DNA from: Sergeia podlipaevii
Lineage: Eukaryota > Euglenozoa > Kinetoplastea > Trypanosomatida > Trypanosomatidae
Length of the DNA stretch: 64,000 bases
NCBI GenBank assembly: GCA_030849805.1
Contig: JASANZ010002237.1
Coordinates: forward strand, 26,865-90,864
Direction: 5' to 3'
Of this stretch, positions 27,798 through 42,700 are shown in pieces. Made by a program: the position numbers and the translations under genes. The first letter of the stretch is position 1. Each line of letters opens with the position of its first letter. The notes under the pieces were generated by a model. It made no database searches and was not told the DNA's origin. It saw only the letters and a list, made by a program, of their open reading frames with translations.

Positions 27798-30700
27798 TCA
27801 CTTTTGTTTCGCTTCCCTTACCATTCTGCGCTGCCACAAGCGCCGCCGAACATTTGCGTCGCTTGGCAGCACTGTCCACCCATCACGATCCCCGCCACCC
27901 ACATGATGCCACTCTCCTAACCAGCTCCACCCAGCCGGCACCTTCGTGTTCGCCTTTGCCTGCACCTCCCTTCCATGTGTATCTTGCCAAGCGGGGCAGG
28001 CCGAATCTAAGTTCCTGCGGCTCCACCCTCGCATCTTGGCACGTGCCTCATACTCGTACATCTCCACCAACGTCTCCTGCGCACGCCCCGCAGGGCCGGC
28101 GGGGAACCCGGCACGCGAATCTGCACCCCGCAGGCGAGGCAGTGGTGTTGCTGAAGCCGCCGAAGAAGAGATCGAGTTTGGCTTCGCCTTCCTGCTAGCC
28201 TTCTGCCTCCTTCCAAGATCTTCCTTCACCTGGCCAGAAGCGTGGTGTTCAGTGTGAGACTCCGGTGCCTTAACAGGCGGTACCTGCACGACGCACGAGC
28301 CCTGCCGTTCGAAAATCTCCACTGCCCCACTGTTGCTACGAGAATGATTAGACTTACTGGTGTCCCCACGCATCTTGCCAACTCGAGGGGCCTCTGGTGC
28401 TTGTACATTCATGTTGAGATTGATAATGCTAGCCCCACCACTACCCGTGCCGCTCGCACTCGAAGAGCCACCAGCGTTGTTGTTGTTGTTGAACGCGTTC
28501 GTGGATTGACGCTGAAGAGTCGAGTTGATGCCCTCGTCGTCACCATCATCCTTGACATTGCCATCGTCATTGTCTTGATCAAGAAACACCACGGACTTGG
28601 TCCGCAGCGCCTCGCTTCTGACGCCGGTGTGACGCCCTGTAGCTGTCCAGGAACGCATACGCTCGTGCCACGACGGCGCACGGGCGTGGACGTACTCATC
28701 CTCCGTGAAGAAGTCGCTCATTCCACGAGCGTGCGCATGTAAGCCACCACCACCACCTGCTCCCCTTCCTCCTCCGCTGTTGTTGTTGGCGCTGCTTGCA
28801 CGCAGTGTCTCGTGCCTCTTGAGACCCCCTGGCATCTGCACTTCCCGCGGCGGCCCCATCTTTCCGTTACGGTGCAGCCACCACTGGCCTCCCATCTGTT
28901 CCTTCCTTCTGTCCGCCTCTATGGAAGCAATGAGGTGGTTGCGCGCCTCCGCCTCCTGTGCAGTGCAAGCGGACAGGACGCCTGGAGCGGAAAACCCAGC
29001 CGAGACGTCGTCACTCGCGCTAACATCCATCGACGTGATCGATTCTGGCCGGACGCCAATCCCTACCCCAGCCATGTCGCCGCCCTCGCCGACGCTCGCG
29101 GACCCGCCGCTCACAAACGTGGGTGCTTCCATCTCTGGCATGAGAAATACGGCGTTGTTGTTGTTGCTGCCGTTGCCGCCATCCAGAAGTGACCTCCGCA
29201 CACGCACCTTCGTCTCCATACCTGGACATATATTCAAATACTTCGCCACAGGAGAAAAAATAAGCGGTCGCACCAGGGCCACCCACCGCTTCCGCCGTAT
29301 GCGCACTCGATCAGACATGCGATCAGTGTAGATGCCGTAGTACTTCGTACTGAAAGTCCAGCCCTCGAAGCTGGTGCCGTAGCGGTCCAGCTTCCACGCC
29401 TCAGCAGGCACCGAAATCTTCTTGGAGCCGTGGGTAGCTACTTCTCGACGACACGGATACCAGGCAGGGCCATCCACGCCCATGCGCAGCGCCTCCGAAG
29501 ACCACGACATACCCCCCACCATGGAGCCAGAGACGGAGAGCGAGGCATCAGGGCTCACCGCTGCGAAGCCGCCCTCGATGCCAGCAGTGCTGCCACCGCC
29601 ACGAGAAGTAACGCCAGCGTCGCCGTCTCCGTCGTTTAATGGATGGTCCGCGATTGTGCTAGTAACGCGTTGGTACTGATACACACACACCACCGTCCGC
29701 CACGTCGCCACACCACCGTTGGCGTAGAAATCTCTGATGGGTCGAAGTCGCTTTGTGCTGGGAATATACGTGTCTGTTGCAAGCTTCGCGGCAATGCCGG
29801 TCGCACGTGAGAAGTCCGAGAGCAGCCCCGACAGTGGGTTTGTGACCACCCCGAGAAGCCCTTGTGCAACACCTTTGATGAGCCCTGCTGCACCAGACTC
29901 CGCGTGTCCTTCCATCGGCCGCTTGTAGACACCCTTGAAGCCATCGGCAATAGCAGTGAGAGTGTTCTGCTTCCGTCGCTCCTGCTCTGACACACCACCG
30001 CCCATACTGAGAAGACGTGAGCCGGCATCGGTAAGGTTGGCAAATGCGCTGAGTCCGCCACCGGCAAACTCAAGCGCAAAGCCAGCCGACCCACTTGCGA
30101 GGCCCTGTGCGAACGCGCGCTTGGACGTCGCGAGACCATCCACCGGCTCCTTGTACATACGCACCGCGCCGCCGCTGATGCCCGAGACAAACTTCAGTGG
30201 AGCGCCAATGAAAGGGAGGGAAGAGGCGTATTGGAAGATAAGTCCCTTGAGCTGCGCAAGAAGAGCGTCCAGGTAGCTCTTCGCTAGCCAGTGCAGCATC
30301 ACACCGAGTCTGCTGGAGCGCTTCACAGAGGCAATGCCAGGAATAGACACCCGAACGTCGTCGCATGACTTCACCATCATCGATAGCATCGCGGAGTCCT
30401 TGGAGTTGAGGTTCTCACGGAAGAAGTCGTGCTCGCCGTCTCGATTGAGCCAGACACGAAGCACAATAGGATTTATAATGAAGCGCTCGAGTATAATGCT
30501 CGTGAGCAAAACGTTAGCTTGACGCGGCGCGGCGTCAAACAACTCCACCGGGGTTGGACATCGCTGGCTTGCGCTGATGCCCCTGCTATCCGTGCCCCGC
30601 CCCCGCACCACCACGCCACGGTCGTACGCCCCGCTCTGCGCATCCTCCCCACTCGCGCGCGCGCACTCGTACTCGGTGATTTCCTTCACCTTGCGGAACA

Positions 30701-33700
30701 GCTTGGCGAGTGACACGAGCAAAGTATCAGAGACACGTAGCGCGATTGGTGTGACGTCCAGTCGTGCCTCTTCAATCCACCAGAGCGACCTAACGGGTAC
30801 AATGTGCCGCTCCACAAAGCCCGAAATAGCCGCCCCTGCCTCCGATTTGCGGATAGCCAGCAAGCAGGCATCATACCGAGGTGTGATCTCCGTCTGGTTA
30901 TCCACCTGAAAGTTCTTGATGGAGAAGTGCAACACCTCCTTCGCATGCTCCCTGTCCCAACTGAAGCGCGTGTCTGTGATGGCGGCGAAGATGACGTCCT
31001 TGCCTGGCATCACAAGCGCGATGGTCACGACAGACACGTTAAGCAGCAGGTTGATCGGCGTGGGTGGACACGCGCGCGAGGTGCGAGCAATGTGGCCGTA
31101 ATTGCTTCCATAGACAATCTCCACGAGCTGCTGGCCATACTCACCGTAGCTGAGGCGATACTCCAGACCGCCCCCCACGCGCTGCTGATGATCGATTTCC
31201 TGGTGGGACATATTGCGACTAAGATCAAACACCACCCCTTTCCCACCCTCCGCGTTGTCAGATGCCGCGGTGCCATCGTCGTTGAGCAGCACCACGCGTG
31301 CCTTCATGGTAACGGTGGTGTCCAGAATAAGCTCTGTGCCACAGCCAGCAGCTACGCGTCCGAGAATGCGGCCATCGCTCTTGTCTGACGTGTCGCGCAA
31401 CTCCAGCGCACGGCTGGTGCGATTAAGCAAAAGAAACGGCACCACCTTGGGCTCCTCAATAATCACATATGTGTACGGATCGCCGGCCGAGAGAGAGACC
31501 TCGAAAAACCTGTCCCGCTTGGGCTTTGCCCGCACTGGTGCGTCACAGACATAGCCATATGGCTGCTCAATCACCGCCCCCTCCTCGCTCTCCCCCGGTG
31601 GCTTATAAGCGACCACTGTGGACATGTGAATCGTTTCTAGCTCCACGGGCGTGCCGTAGAGCGGTGCGTCCAGATCCTGCAGCACATGCAGGTGGTAGCC
31701 CAGATCTGGCGGACAGAAAGGAGTCCGGTAGAGCGGCATGCTGTGGCCAGAGCCCAACACCACTGCGTAAGATCGATCCTGAAGAAAGACGCTTCTCGCC
31801 TCTGCCGAGGAGATCTTTTGAGCTGTCTTCTTCAGTGCCTCCGTGTAGGCGTCAATCTCCTGCGTGTGTTGTGTAGGCGTTCCCGTCGGACTCGCTTCGC
31901 TGTCGGCATGCTCTGCTGTCAGTGCAGCAGTGGCTGCCGCGTACGCCTCGCGAGCGCTGAAGCCGCCGTACGCAGAAGGCGCTACAAAGAGTGGGAAGCG
32001 GGTGCGGTTGATGATGATCCACCGGGGTGCAATCGTCACGCATCGCGAGCCGCCACGGTCCACGCGGGTGACATATGCGAGATGGCACACGCGACGCTGA
32101 GACGCAGGCATCCCAGATGTTGTGCCACGACCGACGGGATGGCGGCGAGTCTTGTTTCCTGACAGTGGCCTATCCTTCCCCTCGTGCTGCTGCCCTGACT
32201 CCTCTGATTGCATCTCCTCCATGACGATGAGGCCACGCTGCTGCACGTGCAACGGCACACGGCGCGCGATAAAGTTCTTGTAGCACACGTTGACAAAGAG
32301 CTCCTCCTTCTTGTTGCAGTCAAGAGGAGCGGCAACAAACCAAACGCCCATGTTAGCTGGGAGGTAGGTGAAGTTGCGCTCCGCTATCGCGCTAGGAGCC
32401 AGCGGTGTAGCGCCGAACGCGTTTGAGGGCCCACAGCGCAGCTCCCCTGTCGTCGGGATGCATTCCTGCACTGTCAAGTCGAGCGGTGCGTGATTGACAA
32501 TCAAGAAAGGGGAAGTGAGCAGAACAGTCGTGGCGACGTTCCTCGCGCACAAGGTCATCTCCCGCTGCTCCGACTGCTGAGAGCGCAGCGTGATATGAAA
32601 TGACTCGGAAGAAGATTTAATGTTGAGCGCGGTCGAGGTATACACCTCTACCATGTCCCCTTCCACCTGACGCGCCTCCACCACCACAGCAACCTGGCTG
32701 AGCGAGAAGGTTCCTAGCGGCAGCTCACGCTGGTCCTCACTCTGAACTGTGATGCGCCTCGTACCCTTGTAGGCGGAGGCGTCTGCCTTCCCCTTCACAA
32801 CATTCCCATTCACATCGGGAATCAAAGTGAGGGTGACGTCGTACGGTAGACGGTTGTGAAGTCTAAAGCGGGGCTCGATGGAAATCACAAAGCTGGGTAC
32901 ACCTCCGCGGATGGCCTCCTGCTTGATGACCACGCACACCATCATGGGGCCGGTGGCAGCTCCTCCTCTGCCGCTGTGCTGCTCCTTGTCTCTGGAAGGA
33001 CGCCCACCACCGCCACCACCACCTGCGGGGTGAAGATGAAAGCGCGGAGACCCCATACTCAACGGGCTCCACACTTGAGCGGCCGCCGCCGTCGCACTAG
33101 CAGCTGCTTCTGATGCTGGCGGAGCCACAGGACGACACACGAGCTGTGTGAGTGTTGTGCTGAGTAGGTCGCGAATTGTTGGGGAGTATCCGCCCTCCAG
33201 CGCCACACCCGGCGCGTACTTGATCTCTCTAGCAGATGTCGCTGAAGCGTCAGAGCTCTGACCGGTGGTGATACCAGGGAGCGTCACGACTGGCTGAATC
33301 AAAATCTTTGTCTTTAAGTTTGCATCGGTCGGCAAGTACACCCGCTCACCAGGCTGCATCGCTGAGTGCGATAGCGAAGCGTTCACAGTACACCCGAGAT
33401 GATTCTCGACACAAATAATAGAGTTGGACTGGGTGTGCAGGGGGTATATTTTCATGTTCACAAAGCGCTTTAAGTGCCTCGCGCCTTCCTCACGTGATAG
33501 AGAGACCGACGTCTCGAGCAGCATGTCACGTCCCTCCAAGTAGAGCGGGGGGTAGGAAAGGGAAACCACGTAGCCCTTGTCAGCTTGGCTGAGCGGTACT
33601 AGACGGTTGACTGTAACGGAGGTGTTCACTGTGTTGAACTCCACGCGACCGCCAAAGGGGCTGACGCCCTGCCCACTGATGACAAGGTCCCTGTTGCAGA

Positions 33701-36700
33701 AGTTGAACACACGCACATGCGCATATCGCGTTATATGCGTCTTCGGCTTCTTCGCGTCGGTCTTCCCAGCTGCTACTAGCAATGATCTGCGACGGCTTGT
33801 GCTGCCACTGCGTGAGCGACGCTCTCTCCCTGCGTTGAGCGTAGCCACTGCCGCCGCCGTCGCTGCGGTTGCGGTGTTGTAAAAGTGGCCGCTGTTCCTC
33901 ATGACGTCAAAGACAGACCCACTGGCCATTAGAGAGTGAGAAAGGTCCACGTCCAAGTCAGGTACGTCGTCGAGTGCGTCAGAGTCACCGCTGTTCACGT
34001 AGTCATCCACGTCCACGTACATGGGCAAGCCATTATACGCCGCAACGGCCCGACGCTGCGCTCGCCGGCGAAACTTATTGCGCAGACGCTTCTGCACTGT
34101 TGTGGTGGTGTTGTAGTCCGTTGTGATTCTCCTCAAGATGTAGATACTCATGGGTGAAAGCACAAAGTCAAGGCGGTCAACGCGAATGCGGTAGTCATGC
34201 GTGTTCGCACTGCCTACCAAACCACCCTCAAACATCTCAATGAGAGGCTCCCACACAGAGGCAGAGTTGCTGAACGTATACAAGGAGCCCCGTAGCACTA
34301 CCTGCATGTCCATATTTGGATCAAGGCCAAAAACGGTGTCGTGAAGACAAAAATGGGTAAGGTCACCGTTCGTGCCAACGAAGACGGCGTCAATTAATGG
34401 CACGTCAATGCGGAAGTCCGTCGCCGGCATGCAGTCCTTCCCTGTGCAGCAGCGATAACACAGAACTCCCATCGCGGTCGCCTCGCTTCCTATAAAGGCT
34501 CCGAACTGGCCACAGTGCTGGCACTGCCCAGGCGTCACCACAGGCACCAGAGGCGCAAACGTGGCGCTCTCGAACTGCACAGTAGGCTTAGTCCGTCGGA
34601 GTGTGCTCTCCTCAAGAAAGGCAGTGCCAAAGTCCTTGCCCAGCTCCACGAACGAGCGTAGGAGCGCGGTGCGGGTGCAGAACTCGAGCGAGTCGAGGGC
34701 AATAGTCACACTCACATTATCAACGCCGGAAAGTGTAGCGGTCAGATTGGTCGGCAGCAGCACGTGTTCGTCACTGACGCCGGAGTGGAGATCAAACACC
34801 TGAAGATCAACGGTGCGCCGTGAAACCGCCCTGTGCTCGTTGTCCTGCATCAGCTTTGCTTGGATCTCCATGCACACGGTGGAGCTGAAATCCATCACCT
34901 CCTCAGAAATCACGTGCACCTCAGCATCCTTGCACGTGAAGGACGCGACGAGCCGCTCCGTGCGGTCATGCCAAAGCTCCTCCATGAGAGCCAACGCCTC
35001 ACTCCCATATGTCGTCCCCTCTCCCATCGGCGAAGAATCACTCCGAGACGTCCCAGGTCGCCCAGTGCGCTGTCGGCCTCCTCGCTCTGCAGCAGCAGCA
35101 GCTGCTGCCGCTGCCTTCACCGTCTCCAGCGCGGAGATATCAAAGAAAGTTGTGTTGGCGATGTTTTGGTACTGCTTCTCAATCGTGCACGTATCGGTAG
35201 TGAAGAGAGTCGTCGCTGGGCCGTAGCTCACAAACGAGCCCAGTGTGTACATGCCGGGGATCACAATGGTGCCGTTGCTAATCGTCAGCTGGCAGCCCTC
35301 GCTCAGCACAATCTGACCCGATGGGGGTCCAGTGAAGCTAAGGCAGTGCTTGTTAAGATCCAGCTCGTAGCAGCAGCGTGTTCGGTTCGTCGTAAGCAGT
35401 ACGTGCTTGTCGTCGAGCGTCAAGTCTGCGTTGAGGACTGTGATGGCATCGTCAAGCTTCAGTATCGGCAGCGGGTCAATGGGGATGCGAAAGACTTTAT
35501 AGCAGAAAGGGAGGTAGAGTACCTCGCGGGTGTCAAAGAGAATAGTGGGGGAAATGGTGATGTGAATGGCCTCCGTCGCTACGTCAAGAACCGTCTCTGT
35601 TGACAAGTAAGCGGAGTGCTCCACGGAGGCACGCACCAGCACTGGCGCTGGACGCACAGAGCGTACCATGAGATCTTTAACTTTAAGCACGTCGACCACG
35701 TCGTTCAAGCGGGCCTCGTTACGCGTGACAGTGGCTCCCAGCTGCACAATCTCCTCAACGTGTGCTCCAATGTGCTGGATGCACACACTCGCCACAGTCA
35801 CCACCAAGATCCCACCTACTGCGGGAGACGAATGTGACATCGCCTTCACATCACTCGTCGACAAGTGGAAGACATAGACAATATCGGCGTCCAGCTCGTC
35901 AATGGTGGCGATAATCCGGAACGACTTCTTGGAGAGTTTCTTTTGGTAATGAGCAGCTATCTCGCCACTGGTGCGCGGCAGTCCCGACGGAGATGCCATG
36001 AGGCTCGTTTCTCTACGGCGTCGCGGCCCGCCTCCATAGCCACTAGGACTCGCCATGGTCGTCGCCGATATGGCTCCAAGTGGTGGCGGAGAATGAGGAG
36101 AGGCGGCTGCTCCTGCAACAGCACTAGTGGGAGACGTGCGCGACGTGTGCCTACCTCCGTTCTGTGGAGTAGTAAAGCTACCGAGCTGACCGCCTTCAGC
36201 TCCCTCTTCCCCTTCACTGCAAGAGCGGCGCTTTGAATGCCTCGCCTCATCATTGAGAAAGGCACCAAAGACATCCATCGCAAACTCAGCCTGCTCCGTA
36301 GAAAGCGCGATGGCCAGCGTTGGTATAGAAAAAGTAAGCTCTGCGGCTGGTGGCATATTCTCTAGCAAGGTAGGGGCAGAGGTGCGGGATGGCGATGATG
36401 ATGCTGCGGTTGCCTTCGACTGAAGTGAACGCGGCTGTGTCTGGCTGTGTGCCGCGGCAGCGGTGGATACGCTGGCATCTGCGTTTTCTTCCTTGTAGCA
36501 ACGTAGATATGTAACTGTAAAGAGGCAATCCCGTTTAAATGCATCCTGCCCAAGCAGCTTTATGTCCATCTTCTCTACCATTAGTTCAAGCACCTCACAC
36601 TGAGAGAAGCCAGAACCACAGCTACTACTAATGGTGGCCGAACTTGTACCAGCGCCAACCGCCCCATCACCGCCGCTACGAGGGCTTCCTGACTTTTGCT

Positions 36701-39700
36701 TGGTATTGATAACTCCACTGCTGCTGCCGTTGTTGCTACAAGTAGTAGCAGGGACGCTGGAGTTTGTGTAAATGAAGGCGCTAGAACGACCGACATTGGC
36801 ACCTCTTCTCACGTTGATCTCCTCCATCCTGCCCGTGGAGTCATCTCGATGCACCAATCGACTGGTAATGGCCAGTTTGCCCGGGTAGAGTTCAATTCCT
36901 TGACTAGATGTGGGGCCTTTGACAATAAGAAACCGCGGTCGATGAATGACAAGATCCACCTTTGTGAGAGCCTGCACGTCGCGCCTGTTGGTCACCTCCG
37001 TGCTATGGTCGTTGACGAACTCGAATGCCCTACGCCGATTCCCTTCAGAGACGTAATTTTGTACCTCACTCATCGCCGCAACAAGCACTCGCGCCAGCTG
37101 TGGTACAATAACGACTGAAAGATTGCCCACTTCACAGTTTACATACTTCGCGTAGTATCGAGGCGATGTCTGGAGAGAAGAAGAAGAAAGCGTAGAGGGC
37201 GACGTGGAGAGTGGATTGGGTGTCAGCCCCGGAAGTGGGCCGCTTTCCGCCTCCTTGGCGGTAGTCGGGACCGGTAATGGTGGTGATGGTGGCGCATCCA
37301 CTGCAACCGCATTTGCAGGAGAATCTGACCAATGTATAAAGTCAATAAACTTCTTGGCCTCAGCGCCATACTCCTCAGCAGCACTCGCCTTCGCCTTTTC
37401 GCCGCCGTGGGAGTGCACCTGATGGTCGGCGCAGGACGCAAGCAGTTTCGGGTAAAGCGTGCCCAACGAGCACGTATCCTCCATGGACAAAGCATCAAGA
37501 GTGAATTGCGTCTTGCTGGAGCCATCCTCGTAGGATACCAGCTCGCAGCACACCACACTGAGGCGCGCCTCAGCCACATCTTCGTCATCATGGACGAAAC
37601 GTATGCAACACTCTGCAAGGCGTACTGCGAAGGTGCTGATTGGCTGGTTGCCTTCCTCCTCCATCGCTAGCTCACCCTTCACATTTTCCGTCTTGACGGA
37701 AGTGGTGGCAGCAGCAACTGATGCTGCTTCTGATGCTGATGCTGCTACTACTGCTTCCCGTAAGTCCATGCGCCTCTTGAAGTAGACAAAACTTTGATAC
37801 AACAGCAGCTCCTGGCGCTCCTCATCATCCAGCTCTGCCTCCTCTGATGTAGCAGTGAGCATCCCTGTGGTGGCGGGAACAACCACAGCAGTGGTACTCG
37901 TACTAGACACTGTTTTACCCACTTTCTGTTGCAGCTGCTGCTGCTGTACTTGCTTCTTTGCTAGCGTAGACACTGCAGCAACAACGGTAGCACCTCCATC
38001 GTCTCCCGTGGCATTCTTCATTGACTTTTGGGCCTCGGATGGTCTCAGCGTGGCTGCCAGCGCGCCTTCCATGCTGTTCTCCTCCTTCTCTGCCGCCCCA
38101 GCGCTCGACTTGTCCGTCCTTCTTGGGGTACTTGTGGTGGACAGAAAAGTAAGCGGGGGTGTCGAAGATGGTGGAGTATACAAACCAGTTGGGTACTGAA
38201 TCGATAAGAGCGTGTCTACCAAGCCACCGATGCCCTTTGGCAACGCCTTCACCACTACCGCAGAAAGTAGCAGTTGAGTGTGATTCGTGGCGGCGGTCCT
38301 GGTTATGAAGACGGCGCACTGCGGTTCTGTGGCGGGGGCAGCAGCAGCGAGAGTGGTGGGATCAGGGTCCTTAAGAAGAACGGCGCCACGTGCCGCAGTG
38401 GCCTCCGGTGACACGCTCATTAGCAAAAACTGATCGGTAAAGTGCTCAACAACGTTGATTTCTGGCACCCACAGCTTCACATCACCGTTCGCGGCAATAT
38501 CCACATCGAGAGCAGAAAGATTGACCGTGTGTGTGTTGCTGCCAGAGAGGTCGTAGAGGGCAAGTAGAAGGCCGTTGAAACGCACATGGGTAGTGCGCAA
38601 AGGTGTGGGGGTAGCGGTACTAGCAGCAGCAGCAGGTAGATGCAGTGGCGGGGATGATGCAGAGGGTTCGGTACGTGACGGTGGCGGGCTTGTTGCTTCA
38701 GTGGAGTCCCTGCTTAGCGTCGACGGCTTGCGTGACGGTGTGACGACAGCAGCCGCGGCATCAGCAGCAACTGCAGAGATGGAAAGTGAGTCTTCTGATG
38801 CAGCTGCATTGAACAAAGACGACATGGATGCACGGTGTGTGGCCGCCGCCTTCTTCTTTTTCTGTTTTGTGCTTCCGCTCTTCCTGGAGACAGACGAAGT
38901 CGCAGGAGATGCTGGTGCGCTCCTCTTAGCTATCTGCGTCACCGATACTGTTGGTGGCACTTCATCATAGTAGGTTGCTGCTGCTGTTCTTGTGGATGCA
39001 GTCAAAACTGGCGGTGATGGTACAGGGACTGGCGTTGCCACCTCCATGAGGTCACCATAATATCGCAGCGCCTCTCTCGGCAGCATCACGTTACGTTGTA
39101 GTACCCACGCCAACCTCTCCACCTCGCTTGGCAGCAGAATAGCAATCGTTTTGTCCAGTATCACCAGCACTTGTTGATTGCCTCGATGCGAGGTCATGGT
39201 AAGACACAAGGTACACTTATCGAGAAAGTCGACGAGACCAAAGTCGCTGATCTTCAACGAGAGTGCGAAGGCGTCGTTGCGGCGGTCCATCAAAAAAGCA
39301 GCGCGCAGCACTCCTAGCTGCGCCTCCACCTGCCTTGACGTGTCCTTCAGGTCCAAGGCATCCCCGACCATGACAATACGCGGCCTCTGCCAGAACAACT
39401 GGACCTGCAGTGCACTGGTGGCTACCATGTTCTCTGCTGCCCTGGCCATGCGCTCTCGCTGCTCCCGCATCACACCGAGACTCGCTATCTTGCTAGCTGG
39501 CTGCACAGGGGACGTAAAGTAGTCCATGAGACCATACACGATCGGCATCGATAAGAGCACGTCAAGCTGGCGCAGGGTCACCTTGAGTGTATTCTTGAGC
39601 GCAGCGGGGTTCGTAGTAAAAAACACCTCAAGCACCTCCACGTCCTCGCTTCCTCTATCGGTCGCTGCTTCTGTTGCTGTGGCGGCGACTGTCTCCTCGA

Positions 39701-42700
39701 GTGGGGGCAGCGGTGGTAAGGAGAAGGGAAAAGACGAAGGCAAGGATGAGAGGTTGGCTTGCCCTCGCTTTTGCAAAGGGATCCTAGAGGCACACCTAGT
39801 CTCATCCTCGGCGCTCTGAAGAAAGTCTTCACCCTTCATGGAGGTGTCGCCATGACTGCTGCCGCTGATGTCGTCATCGTCCGCCTCCTCGTTCGACCAC
39901 CACGCTGCGCCATCCGTGGAAGAAGAAATCTTCAACTTGGATACAATTGTCAGTCCAGACGGCATGTCAAATAGCCGTAAGTCTTGCATCTTTACAGCGA
40001 AGCTGTTCCCTTCTGGAGAGAACACCATATCCGCCAGCAACGCGGTGGCGTGTGCTTCTGCCAAGATGGACCGCTGCGTCGTGAGCAGCGGCACCACCAC
40101 ACTGGGCGTTGTAACAATGCACCGGAACGCAGCCTGCGGTGTGGGTTGTAGGGGTGGGTGCTCCAACGTGGCAGGCCTTGTCGTGCCATCTGCAATGCTC
40201 CGTGAAAGCGCGAGCGCCACGCTCTGTGGGGCAGAGTTAACAGCCGATACGGTCTCATTGCAAAACGTGTCGTAGACAGTCAGCCACTGGTCCGATAGCG
40301 CAAAGCGACGAAGTGTAAACTCAAGAGAAAACACGCGCATCATGAAAGGCGCTTCAGCAGCAGCAGGAGTAGCTGAACTCGTGGTCGCCACGGCCGTCGT
40401 GTCCGTAAGGGGCACGATACCCTTTGCTGATGAGTCCTGTTCCAACGTGTTTCCACAGTGCGTAGCACCACTTGGTATAGTAGCGCTTGCCTCAACGCTT
40501 GCGTGAGTGGTCTGTCGTATCCCTAACGTCTGTGAAAGCGACGCCTTCGTGGCGAATGCATCGACCAGCTGCACCGAGCCCGCATCACACTGCATGAGGT
40601 TGGAAGTAACGCCGCCTCTACCGTCCAGCACCTCTAGCGCATTCCAGTCCACCTCCAGGCGGTGCTCGTTGAACGCGTAGAGAAGCTTCGTCGTGGTGCC
40701 AGTGAGAGTAAACGTGGGAGGCGGTGGTAAGGCGCGCCTAGTGCTGCTGCTGCTGCTACCCGACACTCTCCCAGATCCGACGAGGTGAAAAAAGCGAAGC
40801 CCCAAGTTGGCGACTAGGAGCGTCATAAGAATCTCTCGCGGTGGACCCGGTGGCGGCAACTCGACATGGTGCAGCCAAGCAGCACCCGCCGCCGTCGCCG
40901 CGATGCGTTTCCGCGGAAGCTGAGAAGGCGAGCGACTGATAGCGTCCTCTTCGTTTGGCATCTGCCACACCATGGAGCATTCCGCCACTGACATCTCTCG
41001 CGGGTCAAGGCCGGCGCATGTGATATTCTGATGCATCATGGCCATAATGTCAACCACATCCTCATCAACCAGATCAAATGTGAGATCATCGCACTTAATG
41101 GCCACGTTCATGGGTGCGAGAGAAAGCTGATCAATGTCACTGCGCACATACACTTCCATGGAGGTATTGGCTGGTAATAGGCTCCGCAGTACTCGCGTTG
41201 AGTGCGCTTTTGCTTCAGCCTTCCCGCTCCTGCTGCTAGTGGCAGCGCCAACGCGGCTCATGGAGATGTCCTTCAGAGTCACATTGGTGCCGTGTTGCTC
41301 CTGTGCTCCGTAGATAATGTTCTGCACCACTACATCCCCAATGGCAAGGCTGTACCGGTCCTGGCAGTTCCCACTACGCGCGTCAAGAGGCAGCTCCAGG
41401 GCAATATCAGATGCCTTGACAGTCATACGCATTAAGGTTCGGGGCCCAGGACGTATAGGAGGCAGTGAACGACCGTTATAGAGCGGTCGATCTCCCACTT
41501 GAGTCATGCGGGTGAGGAAGCCGTTGGTGAGGTAGTTGTAGAGAATCATGACGGTGTGCACGTCCACGCATACGATGCTTGCTCCTAGCGTGACGCCAAG
41601 CGCACTCGAGAAGCAAAGCTCTCCGGGGTTAGTGAGGGTGCGCTTGCCGTCTACGTCCTCAAACATTGGCATGACCGGTCGACTCCTTCTGTATGAAATA
41701 GTGAAATGCGAGGACGAAGACGTGGCTGCCGCTCCATCCTTCTCTCTAGTACTGAAGTTGTCGCCGCCCCCGGTGTGATTATTATTGTTTTTACTTCTGT
41801 GGTGGTTGCTGCTTCGCCTCGCATTGGTTGGCGTAGGCAAAGGGGACACACCGATCTTACTTTTCTTGCCGCTGCTGTGCAGTCGTGACGGTCTATTCTT
41901 TGGCGTCTGTAATCGCAGCAGTGCGTCTTGCTGGTGAGACGACGGCTTCGCGGAGTAGATCACCACCTTATTTCCATCTAACAAGCCCATATGATCAGTC
42001 ATGATGGTGCCGGTGAGCTCCCGCACGCCGCACGTAAGGTCAATGGTAACTTTATTCTTCTTGAGAAACATCTCAATGCCCTTTCCCTCTGCGACGACAA
42101 GGGGGTAGTCCTGCGTGTCCCCAGCTCGCCGGTCCCAGAACTCAATTCGTGCCGTGCCACGGATACTCACTGACAAGTTCACCACCCGTTTGTTCGGTGT
42201 GTGCCATTGCTCATGGATGACCTGCAGCTGATAGATCAAGTCGGTTGGACTCATGTGCAGCTGCTCCTCATTGAGTATCTTTGTGTCTATCTTCCCTTCG
42301 GCGGAGTCGACTAAGGAAAGAATCAAGTTGACCACGTCCATCACAACCTCAAGGAGTTCCATGAAAGGAGTTCCGATACGCCCGATCACGGCAGACTCGG
42401 CAAGAACACCCACCGAGTTAGGACGAGCCTTGGGAATACCCACGTCTAAGCGCACGATGGGGGACTCCAGAATCGGATGAAGGCGGTCGCGAGTGTCAAA
42501 AATGCAAGGTTCCTTAAAAACCATCAATAGCTTCTTGGTATGCGAGCGCAGCGCGATAATCAGCTCGATGCTCGCAAAGGTGAGAGAAAATCGGGGGTCT
42601 GGGGCAGTCCTCAAGATCTCGGGATCGTCCTCGTGCACGTGGATGCCAACCTCCACAACAAGAAGCTCCACACGAGCTTTTGGCATGTCCTCACCGGGTG

